Below, piece after piece: positions 8,710-16,893 of a DNA stretch of 64,000 nucleotides. Position numbers and translations under genes: made by a program. Source of the stretch: Clostridiaceae bacterium Marseille-Q4143. GTDB taxonomy: Bacteria > Bacillota > Clostridia > Lachnospirales > Lachnospiraceae. The notes beneath the pieces were generated by a model. The model had not been told where the DNA came from. It was given only the letters and a program-made list of their open reading frames with translations, and ran no database searches. The stretch spans positions 1,510,001 to 1,574,000 of the forward strand of contig CP073693.1 of NCBI GenBank assembly GCA_018228645.1, read 5' to 3'. How positions within the stretch are numbered: the first letter of the stretch is position 1; every line of letters begins with the position of its first letter.

Positions 8710-8797
8710 ATTCGCATTGAAGCGAATAAAGCACTTGACATTCGCATGAAAGCGAATTAAAATGGCAGTATAATAAAGGTTCGCATGAAAGCGAATG
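8710..8797. promoter_or_regulatory. Three copies of an inverted-repeat operator
   Basis: ATTCGC and GCGAAT half-sites separated by about six bases occur at 8710-8727, 8740-8757 and about 8779-8796. Copies 2 and 3 have the core TTCGCATGAAAGCGAA; copy 1 has TTCGCATTGAAGCGAA. Copy 1 abuts the minus-strand promoter, copy 2 fills the spacer of the plus-strand promoter and copy 3 lies just past its start. This is the layout of a repressor-controlled divergent switch; the HTH protein next to it is the obvious candidate ligand. Confidence 0.8.
8735..8763 (+). promoter_or_regulatory. Promoter reading toward the recombinase operon
   Basis: TTGACA at 8735-8740, a 17-base spacer holding operator copy 2, and TAAAAT at 8758-8763. 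A TATAAT at 8769 is too far from any -35. The RNA would start near 8770, giving an untranslated leader of about 500 bases before the first gene at 9288. Confidence 0.75.
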
Positions 8798-9287
8798 TGC
8801 AGATGAGGATAAATATATTTTGCAAATTATTGCAAAATTAGGTTGGTAAAATCATTCTGTCAGGCTTTATTAGTGAGAGGATTTTTTTGAAGAGAACAAC
8901 ATTTTGGTGTTTCTAGGCTGTAATAAGTGAAAGGATATTCAAAAAACTCTCTTTTGTACCTTGAAAATTACATGAGCTGTATAATCTGATTCCACAGATG
9001 CCATAACCCTGTAAAGGATTTTACGGGCGAGCGTCAAAGATACTCCGGAAACGGCTGGTAAGTTTGCGAAGAAGCTACCAGCATTCAGAAATATTCTGAT
9101 AGAGGTTGGCAGTAACGCTGACAGCAGATTATACGAATGGAAGCCAACACGCCGAACGGAATATGCAATGCTATAACAATAGATAAACTGTGAGAACAAA
9201 ATACGAAAAGGTAAGGTGATGCAATTGAGAAAATTGCAGGTATAGGACAACTGATACAAAGAATATGTTGGAAAAGAGGTGAGCATC
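8797..9287 (+). other. Long leader region with decayed coding remnant
   Basis: About 490 bases without an intact gene. Two imperfect copies of a 22-base motif (AGGCT then GTGARAGGAT) occur at 8862-8883 and 8915-8936. From about 9014 to 9177 one plus-strand frame is open (ending ADSRLYEWKPTRRTEYAML then stop) but has no start codon or SD. It may be a relic of a small gene or structured leader RNA. I recognise nothing in it. Confidence 0.35.
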
Positions 9288-9533
9288 ATGGTGAATCAGT
9301 CAGTAATAGATTCCAGTGTTAATCTGGAGCAGTTAAAGGACATTGAAGATTTAATTCCTGATATGGATAAAGCTATTTCTGAAAAAGTGGAAACTTTTCT
9401 GGATAAATCTGGCGATCAGCCGTATGCTCACATGAATGAAGGGTATGTGGTAGTCGTGGAAATGACAGGAGAAATGGATGCTACAGATGCGATCAGTGAT
9501 TATCTAAGAAAAAGAACGGAGTTGATGTATTAG
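9288..9533 (+). CDS. Small acidic protein of unknown function preceding recombinases
   Basis: An 81-residue protein, MVNQSVIDSSVNLEQL, from ATG 9288 with SD GAGGTG six bases before. It is acidic (LKDIEDLIPDMDKAI) with a hydrophobic strand GYVVVVEMTGEMDATDAI. I recognise no domain. It is the first gene after the operator-controlled promoter and precedes three recombinases, so roles as an accessory or directionality factor are conceivable, but nothing in the sequence proves it. Confidence 0.6.
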   Translation: MVNQSVIDSSVNLEQLKDIEDLIPDMDKAISEKVETFLDKSGDQPYAHMNEGYVVVVEMTGEMDATDAISDYLRKRTELMY

Positions 9534-9662
9534 ATGCAAGTCTTGAAAAAATATCTTGCGAAGCTACAGATGTTATGTTAATGTGAAGTCAGGGAAAATG
9601 AACGTGATACATGGTTTCTGACTTCAAATTCAATGGAATAAGTAAGTTGGGAGCGATGTAAA

Positions 9663-11336
9663 ATGGAACAAATGCAAATGAATATGCCAGATATGTACGA
9701 TGCTGCATTGTATCTTCGGTTATCGAAAGATGATATGGAAGAGGGAGGTGCGAAGTCAGAGAGCAACAGCATTGCAAATCAGAGAGAGTTACTTCGGAGC
9801 TTTGTAAAAAGCCAGCCGGATATTCAGATCTTTGATATATATGTGGATGACGGATACTCAGGAGGAAATTTTGACCGACCTGAGTTTAAACGAATGACAA
9901 CTGATATAGAAGCTGGAAAAGTAAACTGTGTGATTGTAAAAGACTTATCCAGATTCGGAAGAGAGTATATAGAAGCCGGGCGATGGATCGAAAAGACCTA
10001 CCCGGCTTTAAATGTGCGTTTTATTTCAGTTACAGACCAGTTCGACAGTAAAACAGCAGATTTTTCAGAGAAGTCATTTGTAGTTCCAATCAAAAATTTT
10101 GTAAATGAAAGCTATTGCCGGGACATTTCCGGTAAAGTGCGAAGCCATCAGAAAATCAAACGTGAAAAAGGTGAATTTATTGGAGCATTTGCCCCGTATG
10201 GTTACTGCAAAGATCCGGAGAATAAGAACTGTCTGGTGATTGATTCTTATGCAGCAGATATTGTAAGAAAAATATTTTCATGGAAAATTGATGGGTTCAG
10301 TCTTGGAGCAATCGCAGAAAAACTGAATGTACGTCATGTGCAGTCGCCAAAAGAATATAAAAAGGCAAATGGCGAGAATTATAATTCTGGATTTCACAGC
10401 TCAGACACACCGAAATGGTCGGCAGTGCAGATCAAAAGGATTCTGACAAATGAAGTCTATATTGGAAACATGGTACAGGGCAAGCAGGAACGAATCAGCT
10501 ACAAGGTAAAACAACGTTTGGATAAGCCAGAAGCAGAGTGGGTGAAAGTAGAAAATACGCATCCGGCAATTATCAGGCAAAATGATTTTGACGTAGTGCA
10601 GAAGCTGCTTCAATATGATGGCAGAGCATCAAAAACATCAGACAGTGCAAACTTTTTTTCGGGATTTGTGTTTTGTGGAGATTGCAAGACACCGATGATA
10701 CGCAGGGTAAATCAGTATAAGGGGAAGAAAAAAGCTTTTTATATCTGCCAGACAAAGAATAAAGGTGGAGATTGTACCAGACACAGTATTCCGGAAGAGG
10801 TGCTGAAAAGAATTGTGTTGAAAGAGATTCAGGCATATACGGCACTTTTTATAGACTATCAGATGATTATGGAAGAACTTTGTGAGATGCAAGTCAGTTA
10901 CGATCAGGTAATTGGTTATGATACACAGATTAGTAAGTTACAGGAAGAATATAACCGCTATTACAGTCTGAAAGCATCTTTGGGTGATGACTTGAAAGAG
11001 GGACTGATCAGTAAAGAGGAGTTTGATGATTTTCGGGAAAGTTACGGAAGAAAATGTGAAGAACTGGAGCAGATGATTGAAAATCAGAAAAAGCTGGTAA
11101 AGCAAATGTTTGAGGGTGGAGTGTCTGCAACTGTTCAGTTGGAGGACTGGAAGAAATCACTGGAAATCAAAGAACTGGATCGCACATTGCTGGCACTGAC
11201 CGTAGATAAAATCTATATTTATGAAAATAAGCAAATTAAAATTCACATCCGTTATCAGGATATGATTGAGAAAATGAAAGTCATAAGACGGTTTTATGCG
11301 GAACACCGGACAGAGTGCAGGAAAGAGGTGGGATAA
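9663..11336 (+). CDS. Large serine recombinase 1
   Basis: A 557-residue member of the large serine recombinase family, which cut and rejoin DNA via a covalent phosphoserine. The N-terminal resolvase domain has YLRLSKDD, with the likely nucleophile Ser21, then VDDGYSGGNFDRPEF and KDLSRFGREYIEAG. The middle recombinase domain includes FAPYGYCKDPENK. A zinc ribbon follows (FCGDCKTPM, later ICQTKNKGGDC) and then a long coiled coil (about residues 420-500). Length and domains are complete. It ends directly against the next recombinase. Confidence 0.9.
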   Translation: MEQMQMNMPDMYDAALYLRLSKDDMEEGGAKSESNSIANQRELLRSFVKSQPDIQIFDIYVDDGYSGGNFDRPEFKRMTTDIEAGKVNCVIVKDLSRFGREYIEAGRWIEKTYPALNVRFISVTDQFDSKTADFSEKSFVVPIKNFVNESYCRDISGKVRSHQKIKREKGEFIGAFAPYGYCKDPENKNCLVIDSYAADIVRKIFSWKIDGFSLGAIAEKLNVRHVQSPKEYKKANGENYNSGFHSSDTPKWSAVQIKRILTNEVYIGNMVQGKQERISYKVKQRLDKPEAEWVKVENTHPAIIRQNDFDVVQKLLQYDGRASKTSDSANFFSGFVFCGDCKTPMIRRVNQYKGKKKAFYICQTKNKGGDCTRHSIPEEVLKRIVLKEIQAYTALFIDYQMIMEELCEMQVSYDQVIGYDTQISKLQEEYNRYYSLKASLGDDLKEGLISKEEFDDFRESYGRKCEELEQMIENQKKLVKQMFEGGVSATVQLEDWKKSLEIKELDRTLLALTVDKIYIYENKQIKIHIRYQDMIEKMKVIRRFYAEHRTECRKEVG

Positions 11337-12992
11337 ATGGCAAGGACAGCAAAAAGATATAAGAAAAACACAGAGAAGAAAGTTCTTGGGATTCCGGTAT
11401 GTATGGCTGCAATTTATGCCAGATTATCCGTAGACAGTGATGAAAAAAAGTCGGAATCTATTGAAACACAGGTTACGCTGATAAAAGAATTCATTCAGAA
11501 GCACAATGAAAATCCAGACAGAGAGTATGAGATTGCTGTATATGACATTTATTCTGATCTGGGAAAAACTGGAACAAATTTTGACAGACCGGGATTTGAA
11601 CGGATGATGAATGATGTCAGGGCAGGTAAAATAAACTGTATTCTGGTAAAGGATTTCTCACGATTTGGAAGAAATTACATCGAAACTGGTAACTATCTGG
11701 AAAAGATTCTTCCTTTTATGAAAGTACGGTTTATTTCTGTATGTGACAACTATGATTCATTTGCACCTGGTGCTAAGAATCAGGAATTATCCATGAATAT
11801 CAAAAATCTTGTGAATGATGCTTATGCGAAAGACATTTCTGCAAAAGAACGGGCTGCGAAACGTATTGCACAGAAAAATGGTGAATATGTGGGATCTACA
11901 GCTCCATACGGATATCGTGTGGAAAAGGTAAATGGGATTTATAAGTTGATTGTGGAACCGGAATCTGCAAAGATTGTCCGTAGGATTTTTGAAGAATATG
12001 CTTCTGGAGATGGTATACAGAGTATTATTGACAGGCTGTTTGAGGATGGAGTACATCGTATTTCAGACTATAACCAATATCATCATGTGTACTGTAAGGA
12101 CGGAGAAAAGCTTCATCAGTGGGGAAATTCTTCGATACGTGCGGTGTTGAACCGAAATAATTATTATGGTGATCTGGTTCAGAGAAAATATGAATCCAGA
12201 TTTCAAAGAGGTGAAAAATGGTGTGATATACTGGATGAAAGCCAGTGGATTATTACGCCAAATGCCCATGAGCCGATTATCAGCCGAGAACTGTTTGACA
12301 AAGCACAAGTCAGGTTAAAAGCAGCACAACAGAAAACAACAAAAACTACGGCAGGATGGGAAGAGGATGAAAGAGCATTTTATAATGTATTCTATTGTGG
12401 AGACTGCAAGCGGAAAATGTGTACACGCAGATACAGAGGCAATGTGTATTATTTTTGCAACGCTGCTCAGTATCGGGATGAAAGGAAATGTAGTCATAAA
12501 TCTATCTCTGAAGAAAAATTGCAGAAAATTGTCCGCTCGGAGCTGACCAGACAGTTTCAGTTATCTGGCTTACGGAAAAAGGATATGTCTGCTATAAGCA
12601 GTGTGGTATTTCTTTCCAAAATCAAAGAAGTTCAAACAGAAATCAGAAAACTGGATGTAGATATGGAAAAACGTTCAGAAAAACTGGCACAGGCATTTAT
12701 GCAATATAAAGAGGGGGAACTTTCCAAAGAAGCCTATATAGAAATGAAAGATGACCGTAATAGCTGGAAAGAGTTCTGCGAAGAGAGAAAGAAGTCTTTA
12801 GAGCAGACCATACGAAAGCTGGAAAAACAGCAGAAAGAAGAAGCCAGATTTTTACGAAGCCTGCTGGAGCTGGATGGGACAACCAGAATCAATGCGGAAT
12901 TTGCAGAAGGCTTGATTGAAAGTATGTATCTATATGGTGATGGCAAACTGGAAATCAACTTCGGGTTTAAGGGGGCGGTAGAACATGAGTGA
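11337..12992 (+). CDS. Large serine recombinase 2
   Basis: A 551-residue paralogue starting at the base after the previous stop. The catalytic motif is YARLSVDSD with Ser31 as the likely nucleophile, followed by SDLGKTGTNFDRPGF and KDFSRFGRNYIETG. The zinc ribbon is CGDCKRKMC with a later cysteine pair, and a coiled coil covers about residues 430-510. All catalytic motifs are intact. It overlaps recombinase 3 by 8 bases, so the three are made from one message. Confidence 0.9.
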   Translation: MARTAKRYKKNTEKKVLGIPVCMAAIYARLSVDSDEKKSESIETQVTLIKEFIQKHNENPDREYEIAVYDIYSDLGKTGTNFDRPGFERMMNDVRAGKINCILVKDFSRFGRNYIETGNYLEKILPFMKVRFISVCDNYDSFAPGAKNQELSMNIKNLVNDAYAKDISAKERAAKRIAQKNGEYVGSTAPYGYRVEKVNGIYKLIVEPESAKIVRRIFEEYASGDGIQSIIDRLFEDGVHRISDYNQYHHVYCKDGEKLHQWGNSSIRAVLNRNNYYGDLVQRKYESRFQRGEKWCDILDESQWIITPNAHEPIISRELFDKAQVRLKAAQQKTTKTTAGWEEDERAFYNVFYCGDCKRKMCTRRYRGNVYYFCNAAQYRDERKCSHKSISEEKLQKIVRSELTRQFQLSGLRKKDMSAISSVVFLSKIKEVQTEIRKLDVDMEKRSEKLAQAFMQYKEGELSKEAYIEMKDDRNSWKEFCEERKKSLEQTIRKLEKQQKEEARFLRSLLELDGTTRINAEFAEGLIESMYLYGDGKLEINFGFKGAVEHE

Positions 12993-14547
12993 TCAGAAAC
13001 TGATTATTGGATATTACCGCCTTTCCATGGAAGATGACTCAGAGGGAGAAAGTAACAGCATTATTAATCAGAGAAAACTGGTAAAAGATTATATTTCCAA
13101 TATTCCTGAACTGGTGGCTATGCCCTTTCAGGAGTTCTACGACGATGGATATTCTGGTTCCAGTATGGAACGTCCGGCAATTAAGCAGGTTCTGGAACTT
13201 GCCAGGGAGAATAAAGTGCAGTGTATTGTAGTAAAAGATTTTTCACGTTTTGCCAGAAACTATATTGAGATGGGAACTTATCTGGAACAGATTTTTCCAT
13301 TCCTGGGAGTACGATTCATTTCTATCTCAGACCGATATGATTCTAAAGATTATAAGGGAAAGAGTTCGGATATTGAAGTACAGTTTAAAGGACTGATAGC
13401 AGATTTTTATGTGAAAGACCAGTCCGTAAAGGTAAAAGCGGCAGTCAGTACCAGACGAGGAAAAGGTGAGTATTGCTGTGGCTCTGCACCGTATGGGTAT
13501 CGAATCAATCCTGAAAATAAGAAAGAACTGGTGATTGTAGAGGACGAAGCGGAAGTGATTCGCAGAGTATTTGAACTGACCAATCAGCGATATTCCAAGA
13601 TGGAGATTTGTAAGTTATTCAATGAAGAGGGTGTATTGACTCCCTTGCAGTCTATGAGCAGACGACAGAAATCAGACAGCAAGAAAGCTGCATCAAGAGG
13701 ATTGCAGTGGACGAGTGATATGATACGGAAGATTGTGGATGATAAGACTTATATAGGCTGTATGGTCTATGGAAAGACAAAGATTCCAGATCCCGGAACA
13801 GGGAAAGAAGTACCAGTGCCGAGAAATCAGTGGAAAGTGATGGAAAACCATCACGAGCCGATCGTATCAAAAGAGGTCTTTGAGAAAGCACAGTCTCTGC
13901 AGATCAGATACACCAAGAAAAGCAAATTTGACAGGGAAACAACACTATTAGGTGGCTATGTAAAATGCGGGAATTGTCGCAGAAGTCTGACTTCAAGCAG
14001 TCCTGTTCATGGTCATATCCTTTATAGCTGTGCTTACAGTAAAGGAAAAGAAGATACAGCGTGTTTTGCCGGGAAAGCGGATAACAAAATGCTGGAGCAT
14101 ATCGTGCTGGCAGAAATAAAGGCTTACTTACGTCAGAATATCAGCCAAGAACAGATGCAGCAATCCATGAGAAAACAGCATGAGGACAGTATAGAAGCCT
14201 ATAAGACGGAAAGTGCAGATTGTGAAAAGTGTCAAGAACAAATAAAAATCCAGAACCGCCAGAACTACGAGAAGTATCACGAGGGACAGATGAACCAGAA
14301 CCAGTTTATGGAAGCCAAGAAGCAGTTGGAAGAAGAAAGAGAACGACTGCAGAAACGTGTACAGGAACTGGATGAGTTGATAAACGACGAGAAAGAAATC
14401 CTGATGAAAAAGAATATTCCGGTGGAGCAAATGTTGAAGTATTTAGGCTATGAGAAGCTGACACGAGAGATGCTGGAAGAATATGTGCAGGGAATATATG
14501 TGTATGATGACGGGAGAGTGGAGGTGGAGTGGAAATCACTGACTTGA
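12985..14547 (+). CDS. Large serine recombinase 3
   Basis: A 520-residue third paralogue. The nucleophile motif is YYRLSMEDD with Ser14, then DDGYSGSSMERPAI and KDFSRFARNYIEMG. A zinc ribbon (CGNCRRSL, later SCAYSKGKEDTAC) and a C-terminal coiled coil are present. SD GGGGGCGG precedes ATG 12985 inside the end of recombinase 2. The stop at 14547 is followed at once by a cluster of four short repeats. The three enzymes differ considerably in sequence, which suggests specialised roles rather than recent duplication. Confidence 0.9.
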   Translation: MSDQKLIIGYYRLSMEDDSEGESNSIINQRKLVKDYISNIPELVAMPFQEFYDDGYSGSSMERPAIKQVLELARENKVQCIVVKDFSRFARNYIEMGTYLEQIFPFLGVRFISISDRYDSKDYKGKSSDIEVQFKGLIADFYVKDQSVKVKAAVSTRRGKGEYCCGSAPYGYRINPENKKELVIVEDEAEVIRRVFELTNQRYSKMEICKLFNEEGVLTPLQSMSRRQKSDSKKAASRGLQWTSDMIRKIVDDKTYIGCMVYGKTKIPDPGTGKEVPVPRNQWKVMENHHEPIVSKEVFEKAQSLQIRYTKKSKFDRETTLLGGYVKCGNCRRSLTSSSPVHGHILYSCAYSKGKEDTACFAGKADNKMLEHIVLAEIKAYLRQNISQEQMQQSMRKQHEDSIEAYKTESADCEKCQEQIKIQNRQNYEKYHEGQMNQNQFMEAKKQLEEERERLQKRVQELDELINDEKEILMKKNIPVEQMLKYLGYEKLTREMLEEYVQGIYVYDDGRVEVEWKSLT

Positions 14548-14716
14548 TTTGTAGCAATAATGTAACGTCCACTACTACTGAACTTGTAGCAATGACGTTA
14601 CATCCTCCCTGCTGATTTTGTGACAACAATATAACGTCCTCTGTTCCCAAACAACGGTTTTATTGGAAAAATCGAGGAAAAAAGGTCAAAAAGTTTGTAG
14701 CAATGGCTTGACATCC
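14548..14716. repeat. Four imperfect 23-bp repeats after the recombinases
   Basis: Units lie at 14548-14570, 14583-14605, 14617-14639 and 14694-14716. They share the pattern TTGTRRCAA then a variable centre and AYRTCC; units 1 and 3 end TAACGTCC. The first three are spaced 34-35 bases apart. TGTAACGTC (14561-14569) and GACGTTACA (14594-14602) also form a 9-bp inverted repeat. The array begins the base after the last recombinase stop. The following 113 bases to 14829 hold no gene or clear signal. Confidence 0.65.
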
Positions 14717-14829
14717 TCGGGAAGTTTGTGTCTGGAAAGTAGTTTGCCAAGTGCTTAAGATTAGACCAAAATAAATTCTAGTTGGGCAGATATAATGACA
14801 GAACTGGCATATAGCCAATCCCCGAGGAG

Positions 14830-15261
14830 TTATGCCTGCTTCCGGCACACGCAAAAATGACAGACACTTCCCGGCACGTCTTCTCTCATAGGACAGAAGT
14901 ACAACGTAGTATCTTCCTCCTGCTTTGTGGTATAATGCACAGCCTCCTGCGGATGTAGCGGCAGCAGACAGACAAAACAGAGATAGATGCAGGGAAGGAT
15001 GATCCATTTCCAGCTTTCCGGATGATCTGCCATATAGGTTCCAAGGTAAGCTTTCAGCGTATTTTTAAGAGCAGCGATCTGATCGGAGGAGACTTCTCCT
15101 TCCGGAGCTTCCGTGCTGTCCATGATTTCCAGCATGGTGCGGCGGTTGTACTGGCTGATATCTGAAATAGTATCTGCCATCAGTTTTTCATATTCTTCTC
15201 TGGAAACAGCTTCTTTTAACTGATTCAGAAGGACTGATTTTTTCATATAGATTTCTTTCAT
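14830..15261 (-). CDS. Possible DUF2115 family protein
   Basis: A 143-residue protein (MKEIYMKKSVLLNQL; a second ATG at 15246 is possible). It has a helical N-terminal half, a hydrophobic stretch IILPCIYLCFVCLLPLHP and a C-terminal cysteine motif YFCPMRED then CHFCVC. The PLHP plus cysteine pattern recalls DUF2115 proteins of methanogens and clostridia; this is from memory and needs a profile search. Ten bases separate it from the lipoprotein gene upstream, so they are co-transcribed. No enzymatic role is known. Confidence 0.6.
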   Translation of the reverse strand: MKEIYMKKSVLLNQLKEAVSREEYEKLMADTISDISQYNRRTMLEIMDSTEAPEGEVSSDQIAALKNTLKAYLGTYMADHPESWKWIILPCIYLCFVCLLPLHPQEAVHYTTKQEEDTTLYFCPMREDVPGSVCHFCVCRKQA

Positions 15262-15271
15262 ACATTCTCTG

Positions 15272-16294
15272 CTATTCCGGACTCACCGTCACGGTCACAA
15301 TCACGTAATCGGCAATTCCATACTGTGCATTAACGGAGATTTGGCCGTAAAGAGGAATCTGTTCCATGGCATATTGCGTCTGGTCAAGAACCAGATTCAT
15401 TTTCGACTGGGCTTTTTCCGTGGGGATGTCACATACAATCTGGAACTCCAGAATATCAGATGTCAGGCAGGAATATGCAACTTCCCAGATTTCTGTATCA
15501 GAAGAGGGAAAGAAATAAGGTTCTTTCAGGTAAGGGGCAATCGTCAGCTGACGGTTGGATTCAAGATATCGGTCATCATTGCAGGTGTGGCGCTCTTCCG
15601 GGTATTCGGCCTGATGAGTTTCTTCCATAATATAATCAGGTACCAGAAAATAATCATAGACGATATTGGAGCCGTCGGAGACTACCTGATTTTCTACCAG
15701 TGGATCATCCCAGGTGACATCCATATTGTACCAGATGCCGTCGACCTGCACCTGATTCCAGGCATGGGAGATGGTGCCGCTCCCATTGTCAGCAGTGCCG
15801 GAGATCATCAGTTCCGTGAGATCTGCCTGCTCGCAGAGTGCGGAAAATGCCCGGGCATAACCTTCGCAGACAGCCAGATGATCAAACAGGGCACCTTCCG
15901 CAGTGAAGACAGAGTCAGGAAGCGTATTGGCCTGCATATTGTCGTAATCATAATTCACAGTTGTTACCAGATACTGGTGGATGGCAAATACCTTATCATA
16001 ATCTGACATATCATCAGTAAAAATCTGAGCTGCAATCTGCCGGATTCCAGCGGAATCGGAATTCGTATCTGTGCCGGTGTCAGGACTTACCGCAGATTCC
16101 GCAGAAGAATTATCTGCATCATATTCATTATCTGGAAGTTCAGAAGAAGACCCTTCTTGCAGTTCATTTTCCTGCCGCAGCAAATATTCCTGAAAAGACT
16201 GCGGTGCAACTTCCAAAACATCATCTGACGGCAGAAATTCTGCACATCCCGTCAGCATAAGGGCGGTCGCTATACAAAAAAGGCTTTTTTTCAT
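15272..16294 (-). CDS. Transglutaminase-like lipoprotein
   Basis: A 340-residue secreted lipoprotein. The start MKKSLFCIATALMLTGC gives a signal peptide and lipobox LTGC, with SD GAGG eight bases before ATG 16294. An acidic, Ser-rich linker follows (about residues 35-85), then a transglutaminase-like cysteine-protease fold: Cys in HLAVCEGYARAFSAL, His in SHAWNQVQVDGIWYNMDVTWDDP, and the Asp in the last part. This triad layout is typical of bacterial transglutaminase-like proteins thought to act on cell-surface proteins or peptidoglycan. Its promoter is back-to-back with that of ridA. Confidence 0.85.
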   Translation of the reverse strand: MKKSLFCIATALMLTGCAEFLPSDDVLEVAPQSFQEYLLRQENELQEGSSSELPDNEYDADNSSAESAVSPDTGTDTNSDSAGIRQIAAQIFTDDMSDYDKVFAIHQYLVTTVNYDYDNMQANTLPDSVFTAEGALFDHLAVCEGYARAFSALCEQADLTELMISGTADNGSGTISHAWNQVQVDGIWYNMDVTWDDPLVENQVVSDGSNIVYDYFLVPDYIMEETHQAEYPEERHTCNDDRYLESNRQLTIAPYLKEPYFFPSSDTEIWEVAYSCLTSDILEFQIVCDIPTEKAQSKMNLVLDQTQYAMEQIPLYGQISVNAQYGIADYVIVTVTVSPE

Positions 16295-16361
16295 AATAAT
16301 CCTCATAAAATGAAAATATCAGCAGTTACTATCGAAAAGGTGAACCAATCATTTTCTTACC

Positions 16362-16390
16362 AGTATAGACAAAAGAAGAACAGTACGCAA
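16362..16390 (-). promoter_or_regulatory. Promoter of the transglutaminase-like lipoprotein gene
   Basis: Minus strand: TTGCGT (16390-16385), 17-base spacer, TATACT (16367-16362). Its -35 lies three bases from the opposite -35 of the ridA promoter; together they create the small palindrome CGCAAGGCTTGCG at 16386-16398. Confidence 0.7.
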
Positions 16391-16393
16391 GGC

Positions 16394-16422
16394 TTGCGCA
16401 ATTAAAAACTCTGGAGTAAAAT
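16394..16422 (+). promoter_or_regulatory. Promoter of ridA
   Basis: TTGCGC at 16394-16399, 17-base spacer, TAAAAT at 16417-16422, with ridA starting at 16456. Confidence 0.65.
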
Positions 16423-16455
16423 GAAGAAAATCGCACACATGAGGAGGAGATATCC

Positions 16456-16824
16456 ATGAATATCATCGCAACAGAAAAAGCACCGGGAGCAATCGGACCC
16501 TACTCCCAGGGATACGAAGTAAATGGAATGGTTTTTACATCCGGACAGATTCCGGTAGATCCGGCAACTGGCAACATTCCGGAAGGAATTGCTGCTCAGG
16601 CTGAGCAGAGCTGCAAGAATGTAGGAGAGATCTTAAAGGCAGCAGGAAGCGGCTATGACAAAGTTGTTAAAACGACATGTTTTCTGGCAGAGATTGCTGA
16701 CTTTGCGGCATTCAATGAAGTATATGCAAAATATTTTGTATCTAAACCGGCAAGAAGCTGCGTGGCAGTAAAAGATCTTCCGAAGGGAGTGCTCTGCGAG
16801 GTAGAGGCAATCGCAGTAAAATAG
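16456..16824 (+). CDS. ridA: RidA family reactive enamine/imine deaminase
   Basis: A 122-residue protein of normal RidA length. Diagnostic motifs are IGPYSQGYEVNGMVFTSGQ, the C-terminal substrate arginine in KPARSCVAVKDLPKG, and the closing VEAIAVK. RidA hydrolyses reactive 2-aminoacrylate-type enamines made by PLP enzymes such as threonine dehydratase, protecting the cell. SD GAGGAGG precedes ATG 16456. It is a single-gene unit with its own promoter and terminator. Confidence 0.92.
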   Translation: MNIIATEKAPGAIGPYSQGYEVNGMVFTSGQIPVDPATGNIPEGIAAQAEQSCKNVGEILKAAGSGYDKVVKTTCFLAEIADFAAFNEVYAKYFVSKPARSCVAVKDLPKGVLCEVEAIAVK

Positions 16825-16833
16825 AACATATGA

Positions 16834-16872
16834 AAAACGGCTGCTGAAATAAATCTCAGCAGCCATTTTTTA
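16834..16872 (+). terminator. Terminator after ridA
   Basis: A 9-bp stem GGCTGCTGA (16839-16847) and TCAGCAGCC (16856-16864) followed by ATTTTTTA. It may also serve the convergent dehydrogenase gene. Confidence 0.85.
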
Positions 16873-16893
16873 TCGTCCGGCAAAACCGGATCA

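Noticed and set aside
14548..14716. Repeats after the recombinases as a CRISPR array
   Set aside because: The repeats are imperfect, spacers are only 11-12 bases for the first units, and no cas genes are present.
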